Origin: Candidatus Brockarchaeota archaeon
GTDB taxonomy: Archaea > Thermoproteota > EX4484-205 > JAAOZP01
Assembly: GCA_017601395.1 (NCBI GenBank)
Contig: JAFNIQ010000011.1
Span: 1 to 41,751 of the forward strand
Reading direction: 5' to 3'
Length of the DNA: 41,751 bases
Part shown: positions 8,534-17,532 of the stretch, in pieces
Layout: the number at the start of each line of letters is the position of its first letter
Position numbering within the stretch: position 1 is the stretch's first letter
Notes under the pieces: generated by a model
Databases searched by the model: none
The model's input: the letters and a program-made list of their open reading frames with translations, nothing else
Told to the model about the DNA's origin: nothing
Made by a program: the position numbers and the translations under genes

Positions 8534-9733
8534 TTGAACCCTAGGCTTAAGGCTGCTCGCAGAGCTTTAGAGATAGAGGGCGAGAGCTCCTTCCTAGTGC
8601 TGGGTAATGCGAAGATGCTTGAAACACAGGGCAGGAGGATAATCCATCTCGAAATAGGTGAACCAGATTTTACAACCCCGGCTAATATAAGGGAGGCTGC
8701 GATAAGGGCGTTGAAGGAGGGGGAGACCCATTATACTCCTACGCCCGGCATGCTGGAGCTGAGGAGGGCGATAGCTGAGAAGACTGCTCAGGATTTCGGT
8801 GTTGAAGTATGTTTCGAAAACGTTTCAGTAACGCTAGGCTCCAAGGAGGCTATTTTCGCAGCTTTAGCCTCGATAGTGGAGGAGGGGGACGAGGTGATCT
8901 ACCCGAATCCAGGTTACCAGGCTTACGCGAGTGGGGTAATGTTCTTTGGAGGAAAACCAGTGCCCGTCAGGCTGAGGGAGGAGGATGAGTTTAGAATGAC
9001 TCCCGACGAGGTTAACCGGCTGGTTTCAGACAGGACTAAGGCGATAATCATAAATTCTCCCCAGAACCCGACTGGGGCGGTTTTAAGCAGGGATGACGTT
9101 AAGGGTATTGTGGAGATAGCTAAGGATGCTGGAGCATACGTTATTAGCGACGAGATCTACAGGTACATAATATACGATGGTTTGAAACACTATTCGCCTC
9201 TTCAGTTCGACGAGAATCTGGAGAACACTATAGTGGTAGACGGTTTCTCGAAATACTATGCTATGACGGGGTGGAGGCTGGGTTACGTGATTACACCGGA
9301 GCATTTAACAGCCCCTCTCCAGCTTGTTTTAAACCTGGTAACAGCATGCCCGTCTTCTTTCATCCAGATAGGGGGTTTAGAGGCTTTGAGAAACGGTTCT
9401 AATGCTGTCCGAGAAATGGTTGAACAGTATGCTATTAGAAGGGGGGTTGTCATTGAAGAGGTGTCTAAAATGAGTGGTGTTCACATGGTTAGGCCTAGAG
9501 GAGCCTTCTACGGGTTTCTCAACGTTAAGGAAATAATCGGTAGGGCTGGAATTAACAGTTTGAAACTGGCCTCTATTCTGCTTGAGAAGTACGGGGTTGC
9601 AGTGTTGCATGGATCAGCCATGGGGTCTTTCGGAGAAGGCTATGTTAGGATAAGCTATGCTAACTCTGTTGAAAACATAAGGAACGGGTTAAGAATAATG
9701 AGTAAAGCTTTTAACGAGATAGCCGGGTTCTAA
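8534..9733 (+). CDS. Pyridoxal-phosphate aminotransferase, class I/II (aspartate aminotransferase-like)
   Basis: HLEIGEPDFTTP, NSPQNPTGAV, SDEIYRYIIYDG, VDGFSKYYAMTGWRLGY. The ORF opens at 8423, but those first codons lie in or next to the direct repeat. The start given is a TTG just before the recognisable LNPRLKAARRALEIEG. Confidence 0.93.
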   Translation: MNPRLKAARRALEIEGESSFLVLGNAKMLETQGRRIIHLEIGEPDFTTPANIREAAIRALKEGETHYTPTPGMLELRRAIAEKTAQDFGVEVCFENVSVTLGSKEAIFAALASIVEEGDEVIYPNPGYQAYASGVMFFGGKPVPVRLREEDEFRMTPDEVNRLVSDRTKAIIINSPQNPTGAVLSRDDVKGIVEIAKDAGAYVISDEIYRYIIYDGLKHYSPLQFDENLENTIVVDGFSKYYAMTGWRLGYVITPEHLTAPLQLVLNLVTACPSSFIQIGGLEALRNGSNAVREMVEQYAIRRGVVIEEVSKMSGVHMVRPRGAFYGFLNVKEIIGRAGINSLKLASILLEKYGVAVLHGSAMGSFGEGYVRISYANSVENIRNGLRIMSKAFNEIAGF

Positions 9734-9742
9734 GCCTGTTTC

Positions 9743-10420
9743 CTACTCTAGCCTTGGAATGCTTTTCAGCATTCTCTCCAAATATATCTTGGCCAGTCTA
9801 ACGTAACGCCTATCGTTTAACAGAGCCATCAGCCTTAGACCACCGCCCGATTTCATCAGGATAACACTATTCTTCCCGGTGTACTCGATTTCCTCTATCT
9901 CCCCTATCTTTAAAACACTGCCGTAGCTTTCGAACAGTTCAAACTGCTCGCCTATGAAGGCGGCTAAAATGTCTTCATCCATGTCGATGCGTGAGCCGAA
10001 GCTTAAACACGTGACACCGTCAGGCAGTAGGACGCTTATTGAACTTATCGATCCCTTGGATTGCGAAATGCAGTTTTGCATGGCGCTTTCAACAACTTTA
10101 ACCCATTCGAAGGCTTTCTCATCCAGCATTTTCTCAGTCTCCTCGCTTGTAACGATGTCTTTCTGAATAGGCTTCGAAATGGTTAGCATTGGCTCCTCTT
10201 TCTTAACGGCTGCTTCCATAGGGGTGTTTTTCTCAACTGCTTGCAACGGCTTCTTCTCATCCACATCTTTTACATCCCGTTTAGAAACAGCCATTCTGTA
10301 GCGCGCTATGATTTTATCGAAGTCTGTTTTATCATCTTCAGCATCCTGCTCTCTTTCCACCATGGCTGGTAAACAATTGTAGACCTCTCTTATAAATTTT
10401 GCAATTATTCTTTCTTTCAC
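9743..10420 (-). CDS. Roadblock/LC7-like domain protein (tentative)
   Basis: 225 aa with low-complexity N-terminus and C-terminal SISSISVLLPDGVTCLSFGSRIDMDEDILAAFIGEQFELFESYGSVLKIGEIEEIEYTGKNSVILMKSGGGLRLMALLND, matching the alternating pattern of roadblock domains. Confidence 0.55.
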   Translation of the reverse strand: MKERIIAKFIREVYNCLPAMVEREQDAEDDKTDFDKIIARYRMAVSKRDVKDVDEKKPLQAVEKNTPMEAAVKKEEPMLTISKPIQKDIVTSEETEKMLDEKAFEWVKVVESAMQNCISQSKGSISSISVLLPDGVTCLSFGSRIDMDEDILAAFIGEQFELFESYGSVLKIGEIEEIEYTGKNSVILMKSGGGLRLMALLNDRRYVRLAKIYLERMLKSIPRLE

Positions 10421-10445
10421 TTTTTTACATACACGTTCTTATATA

Positions 10446-10480
10446 GTTCAGAACAGTTCAGAATGGTTCATTATGGTTTA
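10446..10480. promoter_or_regulatory. Phased tandem array GTTCAGAACA/GTTCAGAATG/GTTCATTATG/GTTTA (10-bp period)
   Basis: Exact 10-bp spacing of four GTTYA units, directly upstream of a TATA-like element (minus strand CTATATAAG) for the 9743-10420 gene. Confidence 0.65.
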
Positions 10481-10880
10481 TCTGCCTCCGTTATTTGTTC
10501 CAGTCGAAAGCTAGCTCATGCGTTAAAGTTTTTTCGAAAGATACGCGTAGTTTAGAATAATATTTAACCGGTTTCTCATAACTTTCTTTTCGATTCCTGT
10601 CTGTTTAAACTCCTACATACATATGGTGATGAGCATGAGTCGGTAGGAGAAAAAGCGATTTATAATTAAAAAAATTAAAAGTGTTTTAATCGACAACGAA
10701 GCGTAGCGGCAACTCGCCATATTCCTCCATTATCTATCCCAGGAATTCTGTTTCAGGTTATACTTGATATCTTATCGCCATGGATTCAAACAATAAAATG
10801 TTACTCTGGGGTTGCTTATCTAAAAGTTTTTTAATGAGCATGATAAACCGTTAAGTAAAAACAGTAAAGGGCTATTTACC

Positions 10881-11867
10881 TTGAACACGGCTGTTGAGAC
10901 TGTAAATCTGACTAAGTATTTCAAAGGGGACGGTGGGAAGGGGAGGATTGTGGCAGTCGACCATGTAAACCTTTCCATCAGGGAGGGTGAGTTTTTCGGT
11001 CTCTTGGGGCCAAACGGTGCTGGTAAAACAACTCTGATAAAAATTCTTTGCACACTGGTGATTCCTGACGGGGGCACTGCGAGGGTGGCTGGTTTCGACG
11101 TCGTCAAGGATGCTGAGAAAGTTAGGGAGTACATAGGCTGGCTGCACGGGGAAACGGGTGGGAGAGCCCTCTACTGGAGGCTTTCAGCAAGAGACAACCT
11201 AAGGTTCTACGCCTATCTGCAGAACATTCCTACAGACGTAGCCAGAAAAAGGATAGATGCCCTGCTCGAGTTCTTCGAGTTAGACAAGGATGCTGACAGG
11301 CTTGTGAAGGATTTCTCCACGGGCATGAAGATGAGAGTAATGCTTGCTAGGACGCTTCTTTCAAACGCGCCAATACTGTTGATGGATGAGCCGACTGTTG
11401 GGCTTGACGCTACTGGGGCAATAGAGACACGTAGGCTGCTTCAGGCTCTTTGCAAGGAGCTCCGTAAAACCATAGTTTTCACAACCCATAATATTTTTGA
11501 GGCTGAGAGGCTTTGCGACAGGATCGCTGTGATGAACCGGGGAAAAATTATTGCGGTTGACACGCCGCTCCGGCTGAGCGAAATAACGAGGAAGTACAGG
11601 GGTGTCGAGGTAAGGTTCCGCGGTTCCTCTGAAGAAGCGGTTAGGATCCTGGAGAGACTAGAGTTTGTGAAGAGGATTATGAGTGTTCAGCCCGAGGAGG
11701 ACTACACTGTCATAAGGGCTGAGGTTAAAGACGAGGAGCAAGCGTTGTCAGAAATTCCTAAGGCGTTCGGCACCAACGGGTTGAAAACCATAGGAGTTCA
11801 AATCGCTCTTCCAAGTCTTGAAGAAGTATTCTTAAACCTGACTGGTGGGGAGCATGAATCAGCCTGA
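10881..11867 (+). CDS. ABC transporter ATP-binding protein, DrrA/ABC-2 type
   Basis: Walker A GPNGAGKTT, signature FSTGMKMRV, Walker B ILLMDEP, H-loop TTHN. Confidence 0.95.
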   Translation: MNTAVETVNLTKYFKGDGGKGRIVAVDHVNLSIREGEFFGLLGPNGAGKTTLIKILCTLVIPDGGTARVAGFDVVKDAEKVREYIGWLHGETGGRALYWRLSARDNLRFYAYLQNIPTDVARKRIDALLEFFELDKDADRLVKDFSTGMKMRVMLARTLLSNAPILLMDEPTVGLDATGAIETRRLLQALCKELRKTIVFTTHNIFEAERLCDRIAVMNRGKIIAVDTPLRLSEITRKYRGVEVRFRGSSEEAVRILERLEFVKRIMSVQPEEDYTVIRAEVKDEEQALSEIPKAFGTNGLKTIGVQIALPSLEEVFLNLTGGEHESA

Positions 11868-12732
11868 AATCCTCCAGTTATTCAGGGTTGAGGAGAAGCG
11901 GAGCAAGTCTAGTTTAAGACAGCTCTTCGCAGTGGTTTGGGCCCAGCTTAAGATGATGCTCGCCTATAGGTCTTGGCTAGTGATGGATCTTTTAAGCACC
12001 CTTGCATCTGTAGTCATGTACTACTTCGTCGGCCTGCAGGTCGACCCGCACCAGCTTTCGCGAAGCGGCTGGGGAACTAGTTACCTCGCCTTCTCCCTGG
12101 TTGGAGTCGCAACCTCAAACTATCTTTGGGCATGCTTAACAAGGCTGAGCCATTCTATCCAGCATGAAATAAGAGGAGGAACTCTTGAAACAATCGCGGT
12201 AACCCCAATAAACATGCTCATGTTCTTCATAGGCCTAACGGCACGCGGATACCTAGTTAGCCTCATCTACTTGGTGGGGGTGTTCGCTGTCGGGGTTTAT
12301 GGACTTGGTGCAAAACTCTCGTTTACCCCTCAGTCGCTGTTCGTGTTCATAATCCTGTTTGTATTGATGCTTGTTTCAAACCAAGCACTAGGGTTAGTGG
12401 CTGCGGGAATAATAATGGTTTACAAGAGGGGTGACCCGCTAGTATTCATACTTGCAGCCGTCAACGAGTTTCTCGCCGGCGTCCTATATCCGTTGGAGCT
12501 GCTTAAACGCTTTCCAGCCTTACAGGTTCTATCAATGCTCTTCCCCTATACCTATGCCCTAGACGGTATGAGGAGGGTGCTGATACTGGGTGCCTCGGTT
12601 TTTGACGTGAACGTGTTGACCGACATCCTGGTTCTAGGTGTTTTCAGCATGCTGCTTGTCCCGCTAGGTTTAAAGATGCTGGGATGGGGTTATAATAGGA
12701 TAAGGAGGGAAGGGACTACTTCATCCTACTAG
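11854..12732 (+). CDS. ABC-2 type transporter permease
   Basis: Hydrophobic six-helix pattern with LAGVLYPLELL...LFPYTYALDGMRR. Start taken as ATG 11854 (MNQPEILQ). Confidence 0.9.
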   Translation: MNQPEILQLFRVEEKRSKSSLRQLFAVVWAQLKMMLAYRSWLVMDLLSTLASVVMYYFVGLQVDPHQLSRSGWGTSYLAFSLVGVATSNYLWACLTRLSHSIQHEIRGGTLETIAVTPINMLMFFIGLTARGYLVSLIYLVGVFAVGVYGLGAKLSFTPQSLFVFIILFVLMLVSNQALGLVAAGIIMVYKRGDPLVFILAAVNEFLAGVLYPLELLKRFPALQVLSMLFPYTYALDGMRRVLILGASVFDVNVLTDILVLGVFSMLLVPLGLKMLGWGYNRIRREGTTSSY

Positions 12733-12742
12733 GTGGTTAGAT

Positions 12743-13615
12743 TTGAAGGTTGAAGACATTGTTAAATACTTGGCGGAAAACATTCCGCGGGGAGGGGTTG
12801 GGCCCTTTGAGAAAGCTGTTGCCTTCATAATTAGGGATTTTAAAATCTGGTGGACGTATAAGCTTTGGATAACGCTTGATATTCTGAGCTCACTGACCTT
12901 TGTGGCAACATACTACTTCGTATCGATGATCATTACTCCGCAAGCGTTGATTGAAGCAGGGTATGCTGCAGACTTCCTCACCTTTTCAGTCATAGGCATC
13001 TCCGTGCAGCATTACGTTTTCACCTCCGTTTCAAGCCTTTCAGACGCGATAAGGGAGGAACAGTGGAACGGCACTATGGAGACAATACTTTCTTCAACCA
13101 CGAGCTTCAGGGTTTTTCTCCTAGGAGAGTCTGCTTTCAGGTTCATAATCGGCTCCTACTTCCTGCTTGCTTCACTCGGCATGGGGGTGCTTCTTGGTAT
13201 AAGGCTTGTCTTAAACCCTGAATCTATTCTCGCCGCATTCGTGTTAACCATACTGCTGGTGGCGAGCCACATGGTTATCGGGGTTCTCGGGGCTGCGATG
13301 ATACTCAAGCTTAAGCAGGGTGATCCCATAGTCTGGGCTTTCTCATGGTTAACCCAGCTTTTCTCAGGAGTCCTCTACCCCTTGGGGCTGCTGCCCGACT
13401 GGCTTAAATGGATTGGAAACGCGTTCCCGCTAACATACTCTCTAGACGGATTGAGAAGGTGTTTGATGAATGGTGAAGGATTAGACAGCCCCATGATAAT
13501 GGAGAATACTTTAAAGCTTATACTCTTCATAGTGGTCGTACTGCCTTTTTCACTATGGTTTTTCAAAAAGTCTTACGACTCGACGAGGAGGGAAGGAGCC
13601 CTAGGCCAGTACTAA
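12743..13615 (+). CDS. ABC-2 type transporter permease
   Basis: FSGVLYPLGLLPDWLKWIGNAFPLTYSLDGLRR. Paralogous to the preceding permease. Confidence 0.9.
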   Translation: MKVEDIVKYLAENIPRGGVGPFEKAVAFIIRDFKIWWTYKLWITLDILSSLTFVATYYFVSMIITPQALIEAGYAADFLTFSVIGISVQHYVFTSVSSLSDAIREEQWNGTMETILSSTTSFRVFLLGESAFRFIIGSYFLLASLGMGVLLGIRLVLNPESILAAFVLTILLVASHMVIGVLGAAMILKLKQGDPIVWAFSWLTQLFSGVLYPLGLLPDWLKWIGNAFPLTYSLDGLRRCLMNGEGLDSPMIMENTLKLILFIVVVLPFSLWFFKKSYDSTRREGALGQY

Positions 13616-13620
13616 AGGCT

Positions 13621-15561
13621 TCACGAGGCATCCTTTCTCACGCCGACGGCCACCGACTTGTAGTTTGGGGTAAACGTGTTGAAAGTATAGTTTAAGGGGA
13701 CAAGCCTGTTCACAGGCGTTTTCTCGGAGTGAATATACATCTTTATCGTTCCACTTATAACCGTGGCGTCCGCCTTAACCCTGACTTTAAGACTGCCACA
13801 GGGACTGGAAAGGATTATCGTCTCCCCGTCTGAAAACCCTTCTCTCTTCAAATCCTCAGGATTCATGTAGCATGCTTCAATATCCTTCCTGTTAGCATTC
13901 ATCAGGGTTTCGGATAGAGATGTGAGCTCATTGTGGAGAAAAAGGAGAGGTGTTCTAACAGCGACCATAATATAAGGGTATTTCTTGCTTACGGGATAAT
14001 CTACACCCTCGTAATGCACTGGAACATATCTCGTGAAAACGGGTTTCTTAGCTCCCCAACCGTCTTCACCACTGTACACTTCCTCCACGTTCACGTTCCT
14101 GTAGGCCGGGACGAGCTCAACTATTTCTCTGGAAATCTCTTTTTCATCACTGTAGGGAAAGAGTTTTTCGCAGCCAAAATATTTCGACAGCTCTTTAAAT
14201 ATGATCCAGGCCTGCTTAGCCTCCCCAGGAGGCTCCACTACCTTTCTGACTAGCCTTATGCGCCTCTCCCAATTGGTTATGGTTCCGTTTCCCTCGATCA
14301 GCATCGCTATAGGTAGAACCACGTTCGCGAAATTCACCGTGTAGTTGAAATGGTGGTGGAGGAGAACAATGAACATTTCCTTAAGCTTCTTATGGAGGCT
14401 TTCTAGGTCCGGGAGGGAGAGAGCAAGGTTAACATCGCAAGCGAAAACCGCTTTAACAGGGTTTAGATAAAGGGCTTGAATCATGTTTAACCCAGCTTCC
14501 TCGCTCAACTCCACCCCCCAAGCCTCCTCCAGCCTGTCCCTGGATACGAGGGAGGGCAGGAAGCCTGGTGGAACGCCTCCGACATCACCCATGCCCTGAA
14601 CGTTTATCTCACCCCTGCCTGAGAGCAATACGCCCCCCTTTAGAATCAGGAGGTTTAGAAGGGAGACAACGTTTAGAAAACCGTTTCTGCTCTGAGTCAA
14701 ACCCATTCCATGCATTATTCCGAAAGCCTTGGACGAATAAACTGTTTCGACAACTTTTTCGAAAAGCTCCTTCTCAATCCCACATATCTTCGAAACCCTT
14801 TCTGGAGTATATTCCGATACTGCTTCAGCAAGCTGTTCGAAACCCTGTATGCTCTTCCTATCCTCCGGAACCCCCTTCCTGATAAGCTCGTTTATCAAAC
14901 CGTTTATGAAAACTAGCTGCGTATCGGGTTTCACCTGAACATTAATGTCGCAAAACCTTGAAGTCTCGTTCAGAGGGGAATTTACACCTATAAGCTTAGT
15001 GCCCTTTGCTTTAGCCCTAACTATTCTGCTGAAAATAACAGGATAGTTTGAAGCAGGGTTTGAGCCTATGACCAGGATGAGGTCGCGCGTATCAGCTTCC
15101 TCAATCCTGCCGGGAGACCCGTTTATTCCGAACACCATGTTCAACGCACTTATAGTGTTAGCATGACAAAGCCTGGAGCAACAACCGTCAACATTGTTGC
15201 TCTTCAGAACAGCGCGCGCAAACTTCTGCATAACATACGCGTTTTCATTGCTTGTCTTACCTGATGGAATGAACAAAACCTCGTTTCCCTCAAGATCCTT
15301 CAGATGGTTGAAGATGAACCAGTATGCTTCATCCCAAGAAGCCTCCTTAAAATCCTCCTCCTTAGTTTCCCTTATCAACGGCTTGATTATCCTGTTTTTA
15401 CGGATAACTTCGTTAATAGTCAAGCCTCGGAGGCATGGGAAACCCTCGCTCACGTCATCATCCTTAACAGGCTCTACTCTAATGATTTCGCCTTTTTCCG
15501 CAACGTAGTTTAGTCTGCAGCCGACCCCGCAGTATATGCATTCCGATTTTACTTTCTCCAA
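13621..15561 (-). CDS. Formate dehydrogenase alpha subunit-like molybdopterin oxidoreductase (Cys type)
   Basis: N-terminal [4Fe-4S] motif CIYCGVGCRLN...FPCLRG; active-site-like DGCCSRLCHANT; VIGSNPASNYPVIFSRI; C-terminal molydopterin dinucleotide-binding region. Confidence 0.87.
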   Translation of the reverse strand: MEKVKSECIYCGVGCRLNYVAEKGEIIRVEPVKDDDVSEGFPCLRGLTINEVIRKNRIIKPLIRETKEEDFKEASWDEAYWFIFNHLKDLEGNEVLFIPSGKTSNENAYVMQKFARAVLKSNNVDGCCSRLCHANTISALNMVFGINGSPGRIEEADTRDLILVIGSNPASNYPVIFSRIVRAKAKGTKLIGVNSPLNETSRFCDINVQVKPDTQLVFINGLINELIRKGVPEDRKSIQGFEQLAEAVSEYTPERVSKICGIEKELFEKVVETVYSSKAFGIMHGMGLTQSRNGFLNVVSLLNLLILKGGVLLSGRGEINVQGMGDVGGVPPGFLPSLVSRDRLEEAWGVELSEEAGLNMIQALYLNPVKAVFACDVNLALSLPDLESLHKKLKEMFIVLLHHHFNYTVNFANVVLPIAMLIEGNGTITNWERRIRLVRKVVEPPGEAKQAWIIFKELSKYFGCEKLFPYSDEKEISREIVELVPAYRNVNVEEVYSGEDGWGAKKPVFTRYVPVHYEGVDYPVSKKYPYIMVAVRTPLLFLHNELTSLSETLMNANRKDIEACYMNPEDLKREGFSDGETIILSSPCGSLKVRVKADATVISGTIKMYIHSEKTPVNRLVPLNYTFNTFTPNYKSVAVGVRKDAS

Positions 15562-15677
15562 ACCGGTCTTGGGAGGAGGCGAGAGAAATATAAGTGTTTT
15601 ATAACATTCGTCTAGAATGCTTGCAGTCTTGATGTGTCCGGTGTTTAAGATTTATTAACTGATGTCTTTCAATCTAG

Positions 15678-16130
15678 GTGATGTTCAAGAAGATTCTGGT
15701 TGCAACAGATGGCTCTCCTACTTCAGATAAAGCTGTCGAAATGGGTTTAAAGATGAAGCTTCAGACACCCGAGATCGAGGTCTTAGTATTACATGTTTCT
15801 GAAGAGCTTTCGAAAACCATGGTGGAACCAAGTGTGGAACAGCCCTCTAAACTAGTAGTTCTCCCGGATTCCACTAGGATGAGCCTGATCAGGGAGAAGG
15901 ATGAGATACTGGAGAAAGCTAGAATAATAGCTGAGAAGATGGGCGTTAAAGTAAAGCTTTTCAGTAGGGTCGGTGATCCCGCGTCAGTCATAGTTGAGGA
16001 GGCCGAGAAAAGGGGGTGCGATCTTATAGTTGTTGGAGGCGAGGGGCTCGGGAAATCAGGGCGTATTCTCGGAAGCGTCGCAAGCAAAGTTGTGAACCGG
16101 TTCAGAGGATCTGTGCTGGTAATTAGGTGA
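15678..16130 (+). CDS. Universal stress protein family (UspA-like)
   Basis: FKKILVATDGSPTSDKAVEMG...GCDLIVVGGEGLGKSGRILGSVASKVVNRFRGSVLVIR. Confidence 0.95.
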   Translation: MMFKKILVATDGSPTSDKAVEMGLKMKLQTPEIEVLVLHVSEELSKTMVEPSVEQPSKLVVLPDSTRMSLIREKDEILEKARIIAEKMGVKVKLFSRVGDPASVIVEEAEKRGCDLIVVGGEGLGKSGRILGSVASKVVNRFRGSVLVIR

Positions 16131-16263
16131 GCCTAGAAGCTGTTAAGAAACAATAGCGCGCTTGCTTTAAGCATCTTTGTAGTTGAGAGTGATATTATCA
16201 GGGTTATTTGCATATTAGGCAGGAGCCACGTATTTTATGTTGTTTTACTACTGCAATGGGTTC

Positions 16264-16497
16264 TCATCTTTTCTGCAGCCTTGTCGATAACGTTTTTTCA
16301 TGAAGTTTCAGAGCTCCGACCGTAAACATGATTGTAAAGATAATCACCATCATGATGTCTACCCATTCCGGGAAAAAAGCGTTGCCTGTATAAAGCCGCC
16401 TCAAAAGGTCTGTGGGGTATGTTAATGGTGATACTGCAGCTATTGCTAATGTCCAGGTTGGAAGCTGCGCAAGTGGCACAAGTACTCCCGGTCTCAA
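16264..16497 (-). pseudogene. Remnant of an ABC-2 permease (C-terminal part only)
   Basis: MRPGVLVPLAQLPTWTLAIAAVSPLTYPTDLLRRLYTGN...: the usual C-terminal third of DrrB-like permeases with no N-terminal membrane domain upstream. Confidence 0.75.
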
Positions 16498-16518
16498 CCA
16501 TTGGGCCGGATTTAATCA

Positions 16519-16949
16519 TCAAGTCATCGGGCTCCCTGTCTCAACCATCTGACCACCGTTTATTATAGCAATCCTGTCGCAAAGCTCACCAGCCTCCTCC
16601 ACGTTATGCGTTGTCAGAAGGACTGTAACCCCATTCTTCTTGGCACTTATCACGTCGAGCCCAGACGTAGCTCGTCTAAGAGGAGTACCTTTGGCTCGCC
16701 GATTAGCGCGATAAGCATTCTGGCTTTAACAGGATCCTTATGAACATCGTAGCCCATTATCTTGGCCTCACCACTGTCAGGCCTTAGTATGCCTGTCAAA
16801 ATACGGATAGTCGTTGTCTTTCCGGCGCCGTTGGGTCCTAGGAAACCGAATATTTCTCCCCCTGTCACGTTGAAGCTAACGCCGTTCACAGCCGAGACGT
16901 TTCCAAACCTTTTATGTAGATTTAGGGCTTCTATAGCTATAGTGCTCAT
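16519..16949 (-). pseudogene. Decayed DrrA-type ABC ATPase with internal deletion and frameshift
   Basis: Intact Walker A (GPNGAGKTT), then MLIALIGEPKVLLLDE with the Q-loop/signature region missing. Frame then breaks at GLDVISAKK; the H-loop part (NGVTVLLTTHNVEEAGELCDRIAIINGG) sits in another frame. Confidence 0.85.
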
Positions 16950-16953
16950 GGAC

Positions 16954-17358
16954 CTATTCCTCTTGCGTTTGCCTATCCCTATCCTCAGCGAGAAGGAGGT
17001 TGACTAGGTTTTTAACCCTTCTAAGGTTTTCCAAGGAGTCTCTAAGATAGTCTAACCCCTCCTCAGTAATCTTATATTTTCTTCTCGCCGGTCCTCCGCC
17101 CTCAACATCCCATGAGGAAACCAGGAAGCCAGCATGCTCCATTCTCCTCAACAGACCGTATATCAAGGCCTTCGGAGCCTCAACATTGTATTTTTCCCTT
17201 AAGGCCCTGTATATTTCCGCTCCATATATTGAGCCGTTTTTAATCAAGTTTAATATCGATAAGTGTAGGAGTCCTCTTACAGGTACTTCTCTAAGACAGA
17301 TATGCTTCTCCTCTCCGTGGCACCACTTCCCGTGAGGATGCGTCTTCCCGCCACACAT
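16954..17358 (-). CDS. PadR-family transcriptional regulator with Cys/His-rich N-terminus
   Basis: LLHLSILNLIKNGSIYGAEIYRALREKYNVEAPKALIYGLLRRMEHAGFLVSSWDVEGGGPARRKYKITEEGLDYL; N-terminus MCGGKTHPHGKWCHGEEKHICLRE. Confidence 0.92.
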   Translation of the reverse strand: MCGGKTHPHGKWCHGEEKHICLREVPVRGLLHLSILNLIKNGSIYGAEIYRALREKYNVEAPKALIYGLLRRMEHAGFLVSSWDVEGGGPARRKYKITEEGLDYLRDSLENLRRVKNLVNLLLAEDRDRQTQEE

Positions 17359-17377
17359 TATACATCACCTACTTAGA

Positions 17378-17388
17378 TATGTTACATA
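17378..17388. promoter_or_regulatory. Palindrome TATGT-T-ACATA at the padR promoter, putative autoregulatory operator
   Basis: Lies between the TATA-like TTTATATATAAG (reverse complement, near 17389-17400) and the PadR ATG at 17358. Resembles ATGT...ACAT PadR operators. Confidence 0.5.
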
Positions 17389-17532
17389 CTTATATATAAA
17401 GGTTACTCTTCCCCTGGCAGCAACAATTTTTGGCTCAGTTTAACTATGTACTGGCATGCAATGGTAAAATAGAAAGAAAGGGGGTGCCTATTTTTTTCTA
17501 AAAAATGGCTTCAGCGTCTGTTTCTCGAGGAA

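Noticed and set aside
10608-10660. CTCCTAC...GTAGGAG hairpin with GTGATGA (box C-like) as a C/D sRNA
   Set aside because: No CUGA D box at a suitable distance, and the stem is only 7 bp with a long loop.
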